Shown in pieces: positions 26,854 through 35,507 of a stretch of 64,000 bases of DNA. The stretch is from contig JADJWZ010000025.1 of NCBI GenBank assembly GCA_016716125.1, positions 1 through 64,000 of the forward strand. The letters run 5' to 3'. The notes under the pieces are model-generated. The model made no database searches, was not told the DNA's origin, and saw nothing but the letters and a program-made list of their open reading frames with translations. The DNA comes from Ignavibacteria bacterium. Its GTDB lineage: Bacteria > Bacteroidota > Ignavibacteria > Tepidaquicellales > Tepidaquicellaceae. A program made the position numbers and the translations under genes. Positions within the stretch are counted from its first letter, which is position 1. The number at the start of each line of letters is the position of its first letter.

Positions 26854-27132
26854 AAATTTTATTAATTTATTTTTGAAAGTATTTCGGTTACAAATGTACG
26901 AAAAAATTAGAACGTCGGAAGAAAATATATTTGATGAGAAGTCGTTGATTCAAATAAATAATAGAAATCTGAGCGGTGTAAAAAATATTTTATAGGGTAA
27001 ATGTTAATTGTAACATTTGTTTTGGTTTTTCCCTCTACTAATAAAATATTTTGTTATTAATTATAAGCGGTATAACGTAATTATAAATAAATCTTTTGTC
27101 AATATAAAAAATCTATGTTCAAGGCAACCGGG

Positions 27133-27151
27133 CATTTAATCAAATTAAATG
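27133..27151. promoter_or_regulatory. Short palindrome with repeated word upstream of eCIS operon
   Basis: Perfect 8-bp arms CATTTAAT / ATTAAATG with loop CAA. The right arm begins the word ATTAAATGTAACC, which recurs 46 bp further at 27190-27202. It could be an operator-like site about 280-350 bp upstream of the first eCIS gene; no regulator is encoded nearby. Weak evidence. Confidence 0.3.
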
Positions 27152-27472
27152 TAACCCAGCGATGATGAAAATATAGGTCGTTTACTCATATTAAATGTAA
27201 CCGTGTTTAAAATATAAAAACGGGACAATAATTATGAATATGAGATCACAAAAAGAATTTCTTCAGAAATTATGGACCTGTAAATATTTATTGCAAGTCC
27301 GTAATTGTTTACTGTGGACTTGTAATAAAGTATTTCAGATCGTCTATAACTACGATTTTCGTCAAAAAAGTTGATTTTTGCGATAAAAATTAGGCTTTGT
27401 TATAATTCTTTTAATTATTGATCCTGTAATATTTAATTACTGTATTTGGATTTTAATATTGTGACGTCTAAT

Positions 27473-27600
27473 ATTGCGTCTCTACAACCTATAAATTAAA
27501 TTCAGAAACGTGAAATCCAGAGACGCAAAATATTGTGTCTCTATAACCGATAAATTAAATACAGAAACATGGAATGTAGAGACGCAAAATATTGCGTCTC
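27473..27600. repeat. 59-bp tandem repeat with inverted GAGACGCAA ends
   Basis: Two full units of exactly 59 bp (27473-27531 and 27532-27590) plus 10 bp of a third, differing at roughly ten positions. Each unit begins ATTGYGTCTCTA and ends AGAGACGCAAAAT, so adjacent units create hairpins with arms GAGACGCAA / TTGCGTCTC around an AATA loop. It looks like a MITE- or REP-type dispersed element. It sits just 3' of the T9SS gene at 27684, where the hairpins might also terminate transcription. Confidence 0.8.
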
Positions 27601-27683
27601 ATAATGTTGATATGCATAATGTTGTTAACAGTTAAGAAATACGTATTTGTTTTAAAATCTCGTTATTAAAACACGGGAAGAAT

Positions 27684-28904
27684 TTATTTTACTAATGCAA
27701 ATTTTTTTGTTTGGGAAAATGAACCTGACTGAAGAGTGTAGTAATAAATCCCGGAAGAATAATTTTCACCGTTCCAGTATTTTGTATGTTTTCCTTCCGG
27801 TACAATGCCGGAATGAATTTCGGAAATTTCTTTGCCTGTGATATTAAATACTTTCAGAGTTACAAAATTTTTTTCCGGTATATAAAAAGAAATTTCGGTC
27901 GAAGGGTTAAACGGATTAGGATAATTTTGATACAGCTGAAACTCATTCAATTCTGAAACAGTTTGATATATTCCCGTGATAATCTCAGATAAATGACGTT
28001 TCCAGATCTTACCGGCGGATGAACCAGTATAAATGTAATTATCTTTTACTGTCATTGCGCTGATATTTGTATCCGAAAGTCCCTGATTAATTTCGATCCA
28101 GCTTTCCGAAGTCTGATTGAAATAAAAAATACCATTGCCTTCAATTCCCGCAAACAAGTTCGTTCCGTGCAAAAAAAGATTTCTGACTTTTAAATCCGCC
28201 AAACCGGAATTCATCGGATGCCATTGTGATTCACCAAAATCAGAATAATAAACACCTCCGCCGAAAGTGCCGCAATAAGTCTTATCATCTGATTGAATTA
28301 CCGAACGGACGCTGAGATTTGTAAGTCCTGATACGAACGGCGCCCAGTTAACGCCGCTGTTGGTGGAACGGTATATTCCTCCCTCAAGACCAATTAAATA
28401 ACCTTCAGATTTGAAACTAAAAGAATACAGCAGATCGCCTTCGCCCAGCGCAAACCGGGACCAGCTCAATCCGTTATTAGTCGAGCGAAATATACCGGCA
28501 AAAATTAATCCGGCATACACGCCTGTGCTGTCAGACATAAGAACTTTAACGTTTAATTGTCCTATACCCTGATTTGACTGGATCCATTCATCACCAAAAT
28601 TAGCGCTGTAAAAAAATCCGCCGCCTGAAGTACCTGCGTAAACAAAGTTATTCCATGCAGACATCGTCTGAACTAATAAAAAATTTTCAAGGCCTGTATT
28701 TTTCTGAATCCATGTAGCTCCGTTATCATCAGATCGGTAGATACCATTTGTAGAAGTAGCTGCGAAAATATACTGGCCAGTACTCAATAAGTGATTGACC
28801 TGACCACCGTTTAAATTAACGGACACATTCCATTGAGAATGAATATAATTATTTGAAAGTAAGAAAAGAGAAAGAAAAGTTACTAATTTTAAAAGCTTAT
28901 TCAT
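27684..28904 (-). CDS. Secreted beta-propeller (BNR-like) protein with T9SS type A sorting domain
   Basis: The frame extends to 28994, but the ATG at 28904 gives a clean signal peptide (MNKLLKLVTFLSLFLLSNNY ending in HSQ), so 406 residues are assigned. The body has repeated BNR/sortilin-like propeller units (GIYRSDDNGATWIQKNTGL, GIYRSTNSGVNWAPFVSGL, GVYYSDFGESQWHPMNSGL). The last 80 residues are the sorting domain: YQNYPNPFNPSTEISFYIP to SQTKKFALVK. Exported by the Sec system, then carried across the outer membrane by the T9SS. Ligand unknown. Confidence 0.85.
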   Translation of the reverse strand: MNKLLKLVTFLSLFLLSNNYIHSQWNVSVNLNGGQVNHLLSTGQYIFAATSTNGIYRSDDNGATWIQKNTGLENFLLVQTMSAWNNFVYAGTSGGGFFYSANFGDEWIQSNQGIGQLNVKVLMSDSTGVYAGLIFAGIFRSTNNGLSWSRFALGEGDLLYSFSFKSEGYLIGLEGGIYRSTNSGVNWAPFVSGLTNLSVRSVIQSDDKTYCGTFGGGVYYSDFGESQWHPMNSGLADLKVRNLFLHGTNLFAGIEGNGIFYFNQTSESWIEINQGLSDTNISAMTVKDNYIYTGSSAGKIWKRHLSEIITGIYQTVSELNEFQLYQNYPNPFNPSTEISFYIPEKNFVTLKVFNITGKEISEIHSGIVPEGKHTKYWNGENYSSGIYYYTLQSGSFSQTKKFALVK

Positions 28905-29082
28905 AAATATTTTTTGTTGAATGCTGAATAAAAATATAAAAATTAATTGATAAAAGCTGAAGAATATTTTGTTTTCCCTGCTGCAGGGAATCATTTACAA
29001 CGACCTTCTTTAATATAATTTAATCAGCTTACAATTATCATTTGAACTATCAGGCTTTCATTCAAATCATTCCATCATAAAT

Positions 29083-30153
29083 CTAACTCACAACCTTCTC
29101 AATATAATTTGAATTCATTAATCCCAATGCTCCCATATACCTGAGATTAAATGATATCAGATCACCTGTCTTGTAACTGCTTTTATTTTCCCCGAGATCC
29201 AAAACAAGCATATCCGAACTTGCTTCAATTATTTTTATGCTGTTGTCATCAGGAGTCAGAAAACTCGGATTGATATCAAGCAGACCAATATCTATGATTG
29301 CCCGGTAAGTATATTTTCCATGGTCTTCTTCCTTATATTCCGGAATGTAACCTGCTACATTTTCGATCTGCTCTCCAGAAGGCACTATTGGTTTGTGATG
29401 AAGCTCAATGATCTCAGAATACAGCTTAAATACATCTGTCTCCATTCCTTTAAATGGCTTACCGGTAAAAAGATCATTCGCAAAGAATAAAGCTTCTCCG
29501 ACCCTGAAATGATTGACCTCCTTAGGTATTTTTTTTTTAGTTAAAAGTGAAAGAGTAACGCTGGTACCTCCGGAGATCCAGGGTATCTCGCGTTTGAATT
29601 TTAACTCGATCAGTTTTTTATATAGACAGAGCTGAAGAAGTTTATCCTGAGTTGGCATTATCCCATTGAGGCAGTTAAAGTTAGTGCCTATGCCAATGAT
29701 CTGGATGTTAGGAAGTAAAAAAACACGGTCATAAAAATCCACAAGCTTGTCACCCATTACACATTCGCGAAGATCTCCCATTTCGATCATAATAATGATC
29801 TTGTGTAACTTATTCTGCCTGTATGCTTCTTCACTCAAATATTTTATAGTCGAGTAATCTGTGTTAAAACTTACATCTGCATATCTGATCAGATTCGGAA
29901 TGATCCGTTTGGCGGGAGGTTTTATGTAAACAGTTTGAATGTCCGGATTGAGTGACTTGATTGTTCTTATGTTACTGATGCGTGTATCGTGCATTTGCTT
30001 TATGCCGAGCTTCATCAGTTCATTCAGATAAAGCTTATTCCCGCAAAGCAGCTTAGTCACTACACCCCAGTCTATGTTGTTTTTCGCAAACAGGTTTTCA
30101 AGATGTTTATAATTGTGTCTGAGCTTATCTGTATTAAGCCTTATAATTGCCAT
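29083..30153 (-). CDS. PLP-dependent amino-acid racemase (ornithine racemase-like, alanine racemase N-terminal family)
   Basis: A 356-residue fold-type III PLP enzyme. NIDWGVVTKLLCGN holds the putative PLP lysine (VVTK, about residue 34), followed by LGIKQMHDTRISNI, IIIMIEMGDLREC and IPWISGGTSVTLSLL, the pattern of the YhfX/Orr branch rather than classical Alr. It starts 2 bp after alr. Family members racemise ornithine or related amino acids; the substrate here is not readable from sequence. Ornithine racemisation would feed unusual peptidoglycan or D-ornithine catabolism. Confidence 0.75.
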   Translation of the reverse strand: MAIIRLNTDKLRHNYKHLENLFAKNNIDWGVVTKLLCGNKLYLNELMKLGIKQMHDTRISNIRTIKSLNPDIQTVYIKPPAKRIIPNLIRYADVSFNTDYSTIKYLSEEAYRQNKLHKIIIMIEMGDLRECVMGDKLVDFYDRVFLLPNIQIIGIGTNFNCLNGIMPTQDKLLQLCLYKKLIELKFKREIPWISGGTSVTLSLLTKKKIPKEVNHFRVGEALFFANDLFTGKPFKGMETDVFKLYSEIIELHHKPIVPSGEQIENVAGYIPEYKEEDHGKYTYRAIIDIGLLDINPSFLTPDDNSIKIIEASSDMLVLDLGENKSSYKTGDLISFNLRYMGALGLMNSNYIEKVVS

Positions 30154-30155
30154 GG

Positions 30156-31319
30156 TTATTTCCCCATTATCCTTGGTATGTTAATGTGAATTCTTGTAAG
30201 CAGTTCATAATCCAGCTGATTACTTTTTTCGCTGAAAGATGAAACCGTTATTATTTTTCCATTCTGCTTTCCTATCAATACTACTTCATCTCCCTTTTCC
30301 ACTTTCCCGCAGTTTGTTATATCAACAGAAAGACAGTTCATGTTTATTGTTCCCGTAACCATTGCCTGCTTTCCGTTTATAAGCACCCAGCTTACGTTAC
30401 TCAAATTTCTGCTGTATCCGTGGGCGTATCCAATGGGAATGATTGCCAGCCTCATATTTTTATGCGCAAGATAGGAAGTCCCGTAACCAATGAAACAGCC
30501 TTTCTTAACATCTTTTATTTCCATTACCCTGCTTGTCCATCTTATTATTCTTTTGAGAATTTCGGGTGAATTATTTTTATCCCCGCAATAGCGCGTATGT
30601 GTTTCTTTGTTTGGCCAGTAACCGTATTGTAAGATTCCTATGCGGACCATATTCTCATGAGTTTCCGGATAATTTAATAAAGCTGCTGAGCATGATGTAT
30701 GATAATAAACCGGTTGGAGATTCTCCGCTGCAAAGAGCTTTTTGGTTAAACTAAAATTATTGATCTGGTTTGTGATCCTGAAATGATTTGCCTGACTCTC
30801 CGCTCCGGCAAAATGCGTGAACAATCCCTGAAAAATAATATGATCCGAATTTACCTTCAGCCAGGCGCAAATTTCAGGAATTGACCTGTGATTAAATCCT
30901 GTTCTCCGCATTCCCGTTTCGATCTCCAGATGGATCTTTGCTTTAATGTTATGTTTCCTGGAATAATATAATGAAGTTTCAAGCCGGCTGAAATCAAATA
31001 CCGCAAACTCGATCCCGCTGATCATTGCCCATTCAATTGCTTCATTTTGTATTTCTCCCATTATGAACAAGTGAGGGATTTCCGGAATTTCTTCTTTTAA
31101 AAGATATGCTTCCTCAGCTGAATATACCGCAAAATAATCAACCCCTTCATTCATTGCCATCCGGACAAACTGCGAAAATCCATGTCCGTAAGCATTTCCC
31201 TTCACCACACTGCAAAAACGAACGCCCTTTTTCATTATCTTTTTTATAAAACGAAGATTGTTTTGTAAAGCAGATGCGCTCAGTTCTATTGTGGAAGTTT
31301 CAAACATTGTAAATGTCAA
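30156..31319 (-). CDS. alr: Alanine racemase
   Basis: A 387-residue alanine racemase of normal length. The PLP-binding lysine is in FCSVVKGNAYGHG (K40). Further marks are ETGMRRTGF, FTHFAGAE, RIGILQYGYWP, the GYGTSYLA block (about 278-285) with the catalytic-base tyrosine region, and the conserved IPIGYAHGYSR. It converts L-Ala to D-Ala for peptidoglycan. The start may be the second Met (MFETSTIELSASAL). The upstream 295 bp is a heptamer repeat array, so its promoter or leader is unusual. Co-directional with the second racemase (2-bp gap). Confidence 0.93.
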   Translation of the reverse strand: MTFTMFETSTIELSASALQNNLRFIKKIMKKGVRFCSVVKGNAYGHGFSQFVRMAMNEGVDYFAVYSAEEAYLLKEEIPEIPHLFIMGEIQNEAIEWAMISGIEFAVFDFSRLETSLYYSRKHNIKAKIHLEIETGMRRTGFNHRSIPEICAWLKVNSDHIIFQGLFTHFAGAESQANHFRITNQINNFSLTKKLFAAENLQPVYYHTSCSAALLNYPETHENMVRIGILQYGYWPNKETHTRYCGDKNNSPEILKRIIRWTSRVMEIKDVKKGCFIGYGTSYLAHKNMRLAIIPIGYAHGYSRNLSNVSWVLINGKQAMVTGTINMNCLSVDITNCGKVEKGDEVVLIGKQNGKIITVSSFSEKSNQLDYELLTRIHINIPRIMGK

Positions 31320-31614
31320 TTTTCAATTATCATTATCATTATCAATTATCAATTATCAATTATCAATTATCAATTATCAATTATCAATTATCAATTATCA
31401 ATTATCAATTATCAATTATCAATTATCAATTATCAATTATCAATTATCAATTATCAATTATCAATTATCAATTATCAATTATCAATTATCAATTATCAAT
31501 TATCAATTATCAATTATCAATTATCAATTATCAATTGTCAATTATCAATTATCTATTATCAATTGTCAATTATCAATTATCTGTTATCAATTATTAACTA
31601 TTAACTATTAACTA
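31320..31614. repeat. Heptanucleotide tandem repeat array (TTATCAA)n plus (ATTAACT)n
   Basis: About 27 virtually perfect tandem copies of TTATCAA from roughly 31341 to 31533, then degenerate copies (TTGTCAA, TCTATTA variants), then about five copies of ATTAACT. It fills the whole gap between the M20 amidohydrolase stop and the alr start. The array is 7-bp periodic without spacers, so it is a simple satellite, not CRISPR. Slippage could change the distance between any upstream promoter and alr. Long frames read across it (NYQLSII repeats) are artefacts. Confidence 0.97.
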
Positions 31615-32769
31615 TTAACTATTAACTAAAGTAATAATTTCCGAAAATATATTTACCCCGGTTTCAATTATCTCATCAGGAAAATCATAATCAGGATTGT
31701 GCAGTTCGGGAATATTTATTCCTGATCCTATTCCGAACATGCAGCCCTTAAATTTAGAAGTAAATAAACCAAAATCTTCTCCCCATTTGAACGGGTAATT
31801 TCTTTCAGTAATTGAATAACCAAGTGATGCTGCAGCTTTTCGTAATATATTTGTAGCTTCAGGACTATTTACATTTGCCTGAAAAGTCTGTACATATTCA
31901 AAATCGGTTTTAAGTTTATATTTATCAGAAATTCTATTACTTAAATCTTTTATACTCTTCTCAAGCTTTTTTAAGTTATCGTCATTCCAGCATCTTAATG
32001 TAAGATGAATGGATGCTTTACCTGCTGAAATCCCATATGCCTTCTCGCCAATTTCAGCATAGACGGGAGTAATGACACGCATATCATCTTTCTCCGGTTG
32101 ATTGTTTTCCATTGATAAAGCTTCTCTGAGAATTTCTGACACCGCAAGCGCAGGATTGATACCGTGTTCCGGCTCTGCTGCATGAGCGGTTTTTCCGTGA
32201 AGATTTATTATAATGCTGTTAACCGATGCCGTAAATATATTTTCTTTTATGACAATTTCATTCAAAGGATATCCGGGCAGATTGTGAAGCGCATAAATAA
32301 GATCCGGTTTTATAGTTTTAAATTTATCATCTTCATAGATTTTTTTTGCCCCTTCACCGGTTTCTTCAGCCGGCTGAAAGAGCAATATTACTTTACCCGC
32401 AGATGGTTTGTTATCAGACAAATGCTGAGCAAGTCCGCAGAGTATTGCACTGTGTCCGTCGTGTCCGCATTTATGTGACAGCCCGGGATTTTTTGATCTG
32501 TAGCCAAAGTCATTTATTTCAACTATCGGCAGCGCATCGAGTTCTGCACGAAACATTATTTCCTTTCCGGTATTACCCGAATCCCAGACAGCGATAATTC
32601 CAAATCCGCCGACACCTGCTATTAATTCATCCGGCTTGCATGCTTTCAAGAATTTAACAATACTTTCAGATGTCTCTTTTTCATTTCCCGATAATTCAGG
32701 ATTCGCATGCAGCAATCTTCTGAATTCCTTAAGCTGCTCTATATTAACTGTCATTAATTCTGATTGCAA
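31615..32769 (-). CDS. M20-family amidohydrolase/carboxypeptidase
   Basis: A 384-residue M20 peptidase (377 from the second Met, MTVNIEQLKEFRRLLHANPE). Metal and catalytic motifs are visible: LSHKCGHDGHSAILCGLA, FQPAEETGEGAKKIYED with the EE pair, HNLPGYP, the dimerisation domain starting HGKTAHAAEPEHGINPALA, and a late GSGINIPELHNPDYDFPDE. It belongs to the N-acyl-amino-acid amidohydrolase (AmhX/HipO-like) branch and probably releases amino acids from N-acyl or peptide conjugates. Neighbouring transporter, acetyltransferase and racemases suggest an amino-acid or peptidoglycan-fragment salvage role. Confidence 0.88.
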   Translation of the reverse strand: MQSELMTVNIEQLKEFRRLLHANPELSGNEKETSESIVKFLKACKPDELIAGVGGFGIIAVWDSGNTGKEIMFRAELDALPIVEINDFGYRSKNPGLSHKCGHDGHSAILCGLAQHLSDNKPSAGKVILLFQPAEETGEGAKKIYEDDKFKTIKPDLIYALHNLPGYPLNEIVIKENIFTASVNSIIINLHGKTAHAAEPEHGINPALAVSEILREALSMENNQPEKDDMRVITPVYAEIGEKAYGISAGKASIHLTLRCWNDDNLKKLEKSIKDLSNRISDKYKLKTDFEYVQTFQANVNSPEATNILRKAAASLGYSITERNYPFKWGEDFGLFTSKFKGCMFGIGSGINIPELHNPDYDFPDEIIETGVNIFSEIITLVNS

Positions 32770-32806
32770 ATTTTACGATTAACTATTAACTACTAACTAC
32801 TAACTG
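32770..32806. repeat. Short TTAACTA heptamer filler
   Basis: Four to five near-copies of TTAACTA/CTAACTA between the GNAT and M20 genes, the same class as the end of the 31320-31614 array. Confidence 0.7.
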
Positions 32807-33244
32807 TTAATTATGAACATATCTCATTTCAAGATACTTATGCGTAAAACCCAGTTTCTCATAAAGATACTTTGCGGGATTTTCCGGTTCTACATGCAAT
32901 GCAATACCGCCTTTGGTTTTATTCATCACTTCAAGCATTAGCTTCCTGCCTAACCCTTTTCCTCTGTGCTCTTTGTGAACTGCAATGTAAACAAGAATAT
33001 TGGAAGGAATATAACCATCCATTCCTGTTTTATTAATCACAACAGCTCCGATGATCTGATCATTTTCAATACAGAGCAGGATCAATCCTCCCCTGTCCGG
33101 ATTCAGTGCGTATTCAATTGCTTTGAGTATGTATTCTTTTTTATCACCGAACTGATCAAGATTATTTTCTAAAAAATCAGAGATGTGATCATTACTGAAC
33201 TGCTTACTCTCACCGCTTTGTGGATCAATAATTATGTAGTCCAT
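32807..33244 (-). CDS. GNAT-family N-acetyltransferase
   Basis: A 145-residue GNAT protein with the acetyl-CoA-binding motif A: ILVYIAVHKEHRGKGLGRKL followed by MLEVMNKTKGGIALHVEPEN, then PAKYLYEKLGFTHKYLEMRY typical of motif B. It overlaps the start-side neighbour's stop by 13 nt (symporter end at 33232), so it is in the same transcription unit. The acetylated substrate is unknown; amino acids or amines would fit the neighbours. Confidence 0.87.
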   Translation of the reverse strand: MDYIIIDPQSGESKQFSNDHISDFLENNLDQFGDKKEYILKAIEYALNPDRGGLILLCIENDQIIGAVVINKTGMDGYIPSNILVYIAVHKEHRGKGLGRKLMLEVMNKTKGGIALHVEPENPAKYLYEKLGFTHKYLEMRYVHN

Positions 33245-34686
33245 GATTTTTTTATTTTAAATTTACTAAATATAACTGAAAAAGAAATGAAGATTATTAA
33301 TGATGCGGTTATTCCGAAAATATTTGCATCAAGATCAAACGGCAGTTTTGTATCCAGTGTTGTAAGTATTACCGTAGTGCATCCGCCGACTATCATTGAT
33401 GACAAGGCAGCCAGCCAGTTAGTCTGATTAAAGAACATTGCAGCTATCAGCGGAACAAACAATCCGGAAACCATAAAGGCATAAGAATACAGCATAAGCT
33501 CAAGAACGTTTTGCATATTTGCCGCAAGAAAGATAGCCAAAGTTCCCATAAGCAGAGTAAGTATCTGAGCAAAGATAAGCACATGAGGATGTTTTTCCAG
33601 AGAGGGAAAAAATTTTATTAAAATATCCGAAAGCATATTTCCAGAGGCAGCCATCAGGCAACTGTCAGCAGTCGAAAGTATTGCTGAAAAATATGCTGAC
33701 ATCATTATCCCCATTAACCCGACCGGCAGGACTTGTCTGAGAAGCAAAGGCAAACCGAGTTCAGGATCCATACCGCCGGCATTTTCAAATCCAAAGCTTG
33801 TAAACATTCCCTGGTCAGCTGCTACACGTCCGAACAATCCAAGCAACACTCCCATAAAAGCCATTACCGGCCATTCAAAAAGACCGGCTATAAACCAGGC
33901 TTTCTGCGCTTCCTTTTTACTCCTGCTTGCATAGATCCTTTGATATAAAGTCATTCCGACAAACCATATTGGTATAATAGTAACTCCCCAGTTTACAAGA
34001 GTTTGCCAGCTGACTGATGATAAGGATAAAAATTCAGGCTGAACGGATTTACTTATTTCTTCCCATCCGCCGATAGCAAAATAGGAGATGGGAATTCCGA
34101 CAAAGATCAAACCAACCATTAGAATTATCCACTGAACTGTATCAGTGTAAATTACAGCTTTCATTCCTCCCATCACTGTGTAGAGAATTGTTACAACTCC
34201 CATAATTAATAATGCAGTCTGAATATCGAGTCCTGCAAAAGAAGATGAAGCCAGCTTTGCGCCGGCAAGTATCTGTGAACTGGTAAATCCGAGATATCCG
34301 ATAGCTGATATGATTCCGGCCATCAGAGCTACCTTACTGTTGTAATAATAATTGAACAGCTGAGGAAAAGTTGTCATTTTATTATCGAGACCGATCTTAT
34401 AGACTTTTGGGATAAGTAAGACTGCTGTCATCCATGCTCCGATCAAACCCGTAAAGAGCATCCACGAACCTGACAGTCCCATTATAAAACCAAGCCCTCC
34501 CAGACCAATTGAAAAGCCGCCGCCGACATCAGTTGCGACAACGGATAATCCGATGTGCCATCCCGAAATGCTTTTGTCACTGATAAAATAATCCTGCGTA
34601 CTTTTGTTCTTCTTCAGAAAATAATAACCTATGCCCAGCAATGCAATCATATAGGCAACAAAAATTCCCAGATCTATTATGTGCAT
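33232..34686 (-). CDS. Sodium:solute symporter (SSS family)
   Basis: A 484-residue polytopic membrane protein with about 13 hydrophobic segments. N-terminal DLGIFVAYMIALLGIGYYFL, then STQDYFISDKSISGWHIGLS and VVATDVGGGFSIGLGGLGF are the SSS signature region. MMSAYFSAILSTADSCLMAA is the conserved sodium-site helix (STADS). It imports an organic solute with sodium. It is first in the unit with GNAT, M20 and probably the racemases, so the substrate may be an amino acid, acyl-amino acid or peptide. Confidence 0.92.
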   Translation of the reverse strand: MHIIDLGIFVAYMIALLGIGYYFLKKNKSTQDYFISDKSISGWHIGLSVVATDVGGGFSIGLGGLGFIMGLSGSWMLFTGLIGAWMTAVLLIPKVYKIGLDNKMTTFPQLFNYYYNSKVALMAGIISAIGYLGFTSSQILAGAKLASSSFAGLDIQTALLIMGVVTILYTVMGGMKAVIYTDTVQWIILMVGLIFVGIPISYFAIGGWEEISKSVQPEFLSLSSVSWQTLVNWGVTIIPIWFVGMTLYQRIYASRSKKEAQKAWFIAGLFEWPVMAFMGVLLGLFGRVAADQGMFTSFGFENAGGMDPELGLPLLLRQVLPVGLMGIMMSAYFSAILSTADSCLMAASGNMLSDILIKFFPSLEKHPHVLIFAQILTLLMGTLAIFLAANMQNVLELMLYSYAFMVSGLFVPLIAAMFFNQTNWLAALSSMIVGGCTTVILTTLDTKLPFDLDANIFGITASLIIFISFSVIFSKFKIKKSWTT

Positions 34687-35076
34687 GTATTAAACTTTAA
34701 TTTTAATTAATTAAAAAACCAATTGAAATCAGGATCAGATTTTAAGATGAAATGCTTTCTATAAGCAATACTACTGAGATTTATCAGTTATTTATCTGAT
34801 AATCTTTTTAAAAGAATAGTCCGGTTTAAATAAATTGTTTATACCCGGACTCCTTCAGATGGGATTAAATAATGATTTCTAATTATGAATTACAACTGGA
34901 ATTATTAATAAACAAGAACTTTGATATTAAAATAAAGAATAAATTTACAAAAACCTGAATGAACTTGCAAGTTTTCACTTGAATAAAATTTTAAATCATT
35001 AGGACAATGCTTTCAAAATAGTATTTAATTAATATTTATTGAACAAGCGGTAAACTTAAATTATCTGATACCACTA
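34687..35076. other. Intergenic region upstream of symporter
   Basis: About 390 AT-rich bases with no gene. It holds the promoter of the symporter unit by position, and one hairpin (34777-34805). Confidence 0.5.
34777..34805. promoter_or_regulatory. Imperfect hairpin 90 bp upstream of symporter
   Basis: Arms AGATTTATCAG and CTGATAATCT (one bulged T) around an 8-nt loop, followed on the plus strand by a short T run. No plus-strand gene ends here, so it may be a leader structure or operator of the minus-strand unit instead of a terminator. Confidence 0.3.
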
Positions 35077-35424
35077 TCATTTCTTATTTTTCTTAGAAGA
35101 CTTTGCGATCTTATTATATTCGAGAGCAAGATCGATCCAGTATTGAAGATGTTTTTTAGTCTTAAGCGCATCCGTATCCACAAAGACAAATCCTTTCATC
35201 ACTTTCCCTGTAAAATCCATTGGTCTGCATCCTTCTTTTTTCAATGCCTCATCATACTTTTCCGGATCAAGGCGTACCATAAGTCTGTCTTTCTCTACAC
35301 CTATGCACATCTTATCATTTACCATAAAGCATAATCCGCCGAACATCTTTTTTTCTTCAATATTCTGATGACTAAGCGAAATAATTTCTCTAACTCTGTC
35401 AGCTGCTTTTTCGTCGTAAGCCAT
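35077..35424 (-). CDS. TfoX N-terminal domain protein
   Basis: A 115-residue protein consisting only of the TfoX/Sxy N-terminal domain: EKKMFGGLCFMVNDKMCIGV, LMVRLDPEKYDEAL, MDFTGKVMKGFVFVDTDALK, then a helix and a Lys-rich tail (SSKKNKK). In gamma-proteobacteria the full-length protein regulates competence; stand-alone N-domains like this are widespread and uncharacterised. Monocistronic, with gaps on both sides. Confidence 0.88.
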   Translation of the reverse strand: MAYDEKAADRVREIISLSHQNIEEKKMFGGLCFMVNDKMCIGVEKDRLMVRLDPEKYDEALKKEGCRPMDFTGKVMKGFVFVDTDALKTKKHLQYWIDLALEYNKIAKSSKKNKK

Positions 35425-35507
35425 TAATGTAGTTATTCAATTTTATAAAATTTTTAATACCAATAAGCTAATCAACCAATTGACTTAATTAACTAATTAA
35501 CCAATCA

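Larger units (their letters stand above)
26854..27683. other. 830-bp intergenic region upstream of the eCIS operon
   Basis: No convincing gene. It contains the eCIS promoter region by position, a short hairpin (27133-27151), a repeated ATTAAATGTAACC word (27144-27156 and 27190-27202), and a 59-bp tandem repeat (27473-27600). The 3' end of the 27684 gene's transcript also ends here. No consensus promoter could be assigned with confidence. Confidence 0.6.

Noticed and set aside
31258..31611. Long plus-strand ORFs reading NYQLSII repeats
   Set aside because: They are translations of the 7-bp satellite, which stays open in several frames; not genes.
31320..31614. Possible CRISPR array
   Set aside because: Period is 7 bp with no spacers and no cas genes; a simple satellite.
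34777..34805. Rho-independent terminator
   Set aside because: The T run is on the plus strand where no gene ends; kept only as an unexplained hairpin.
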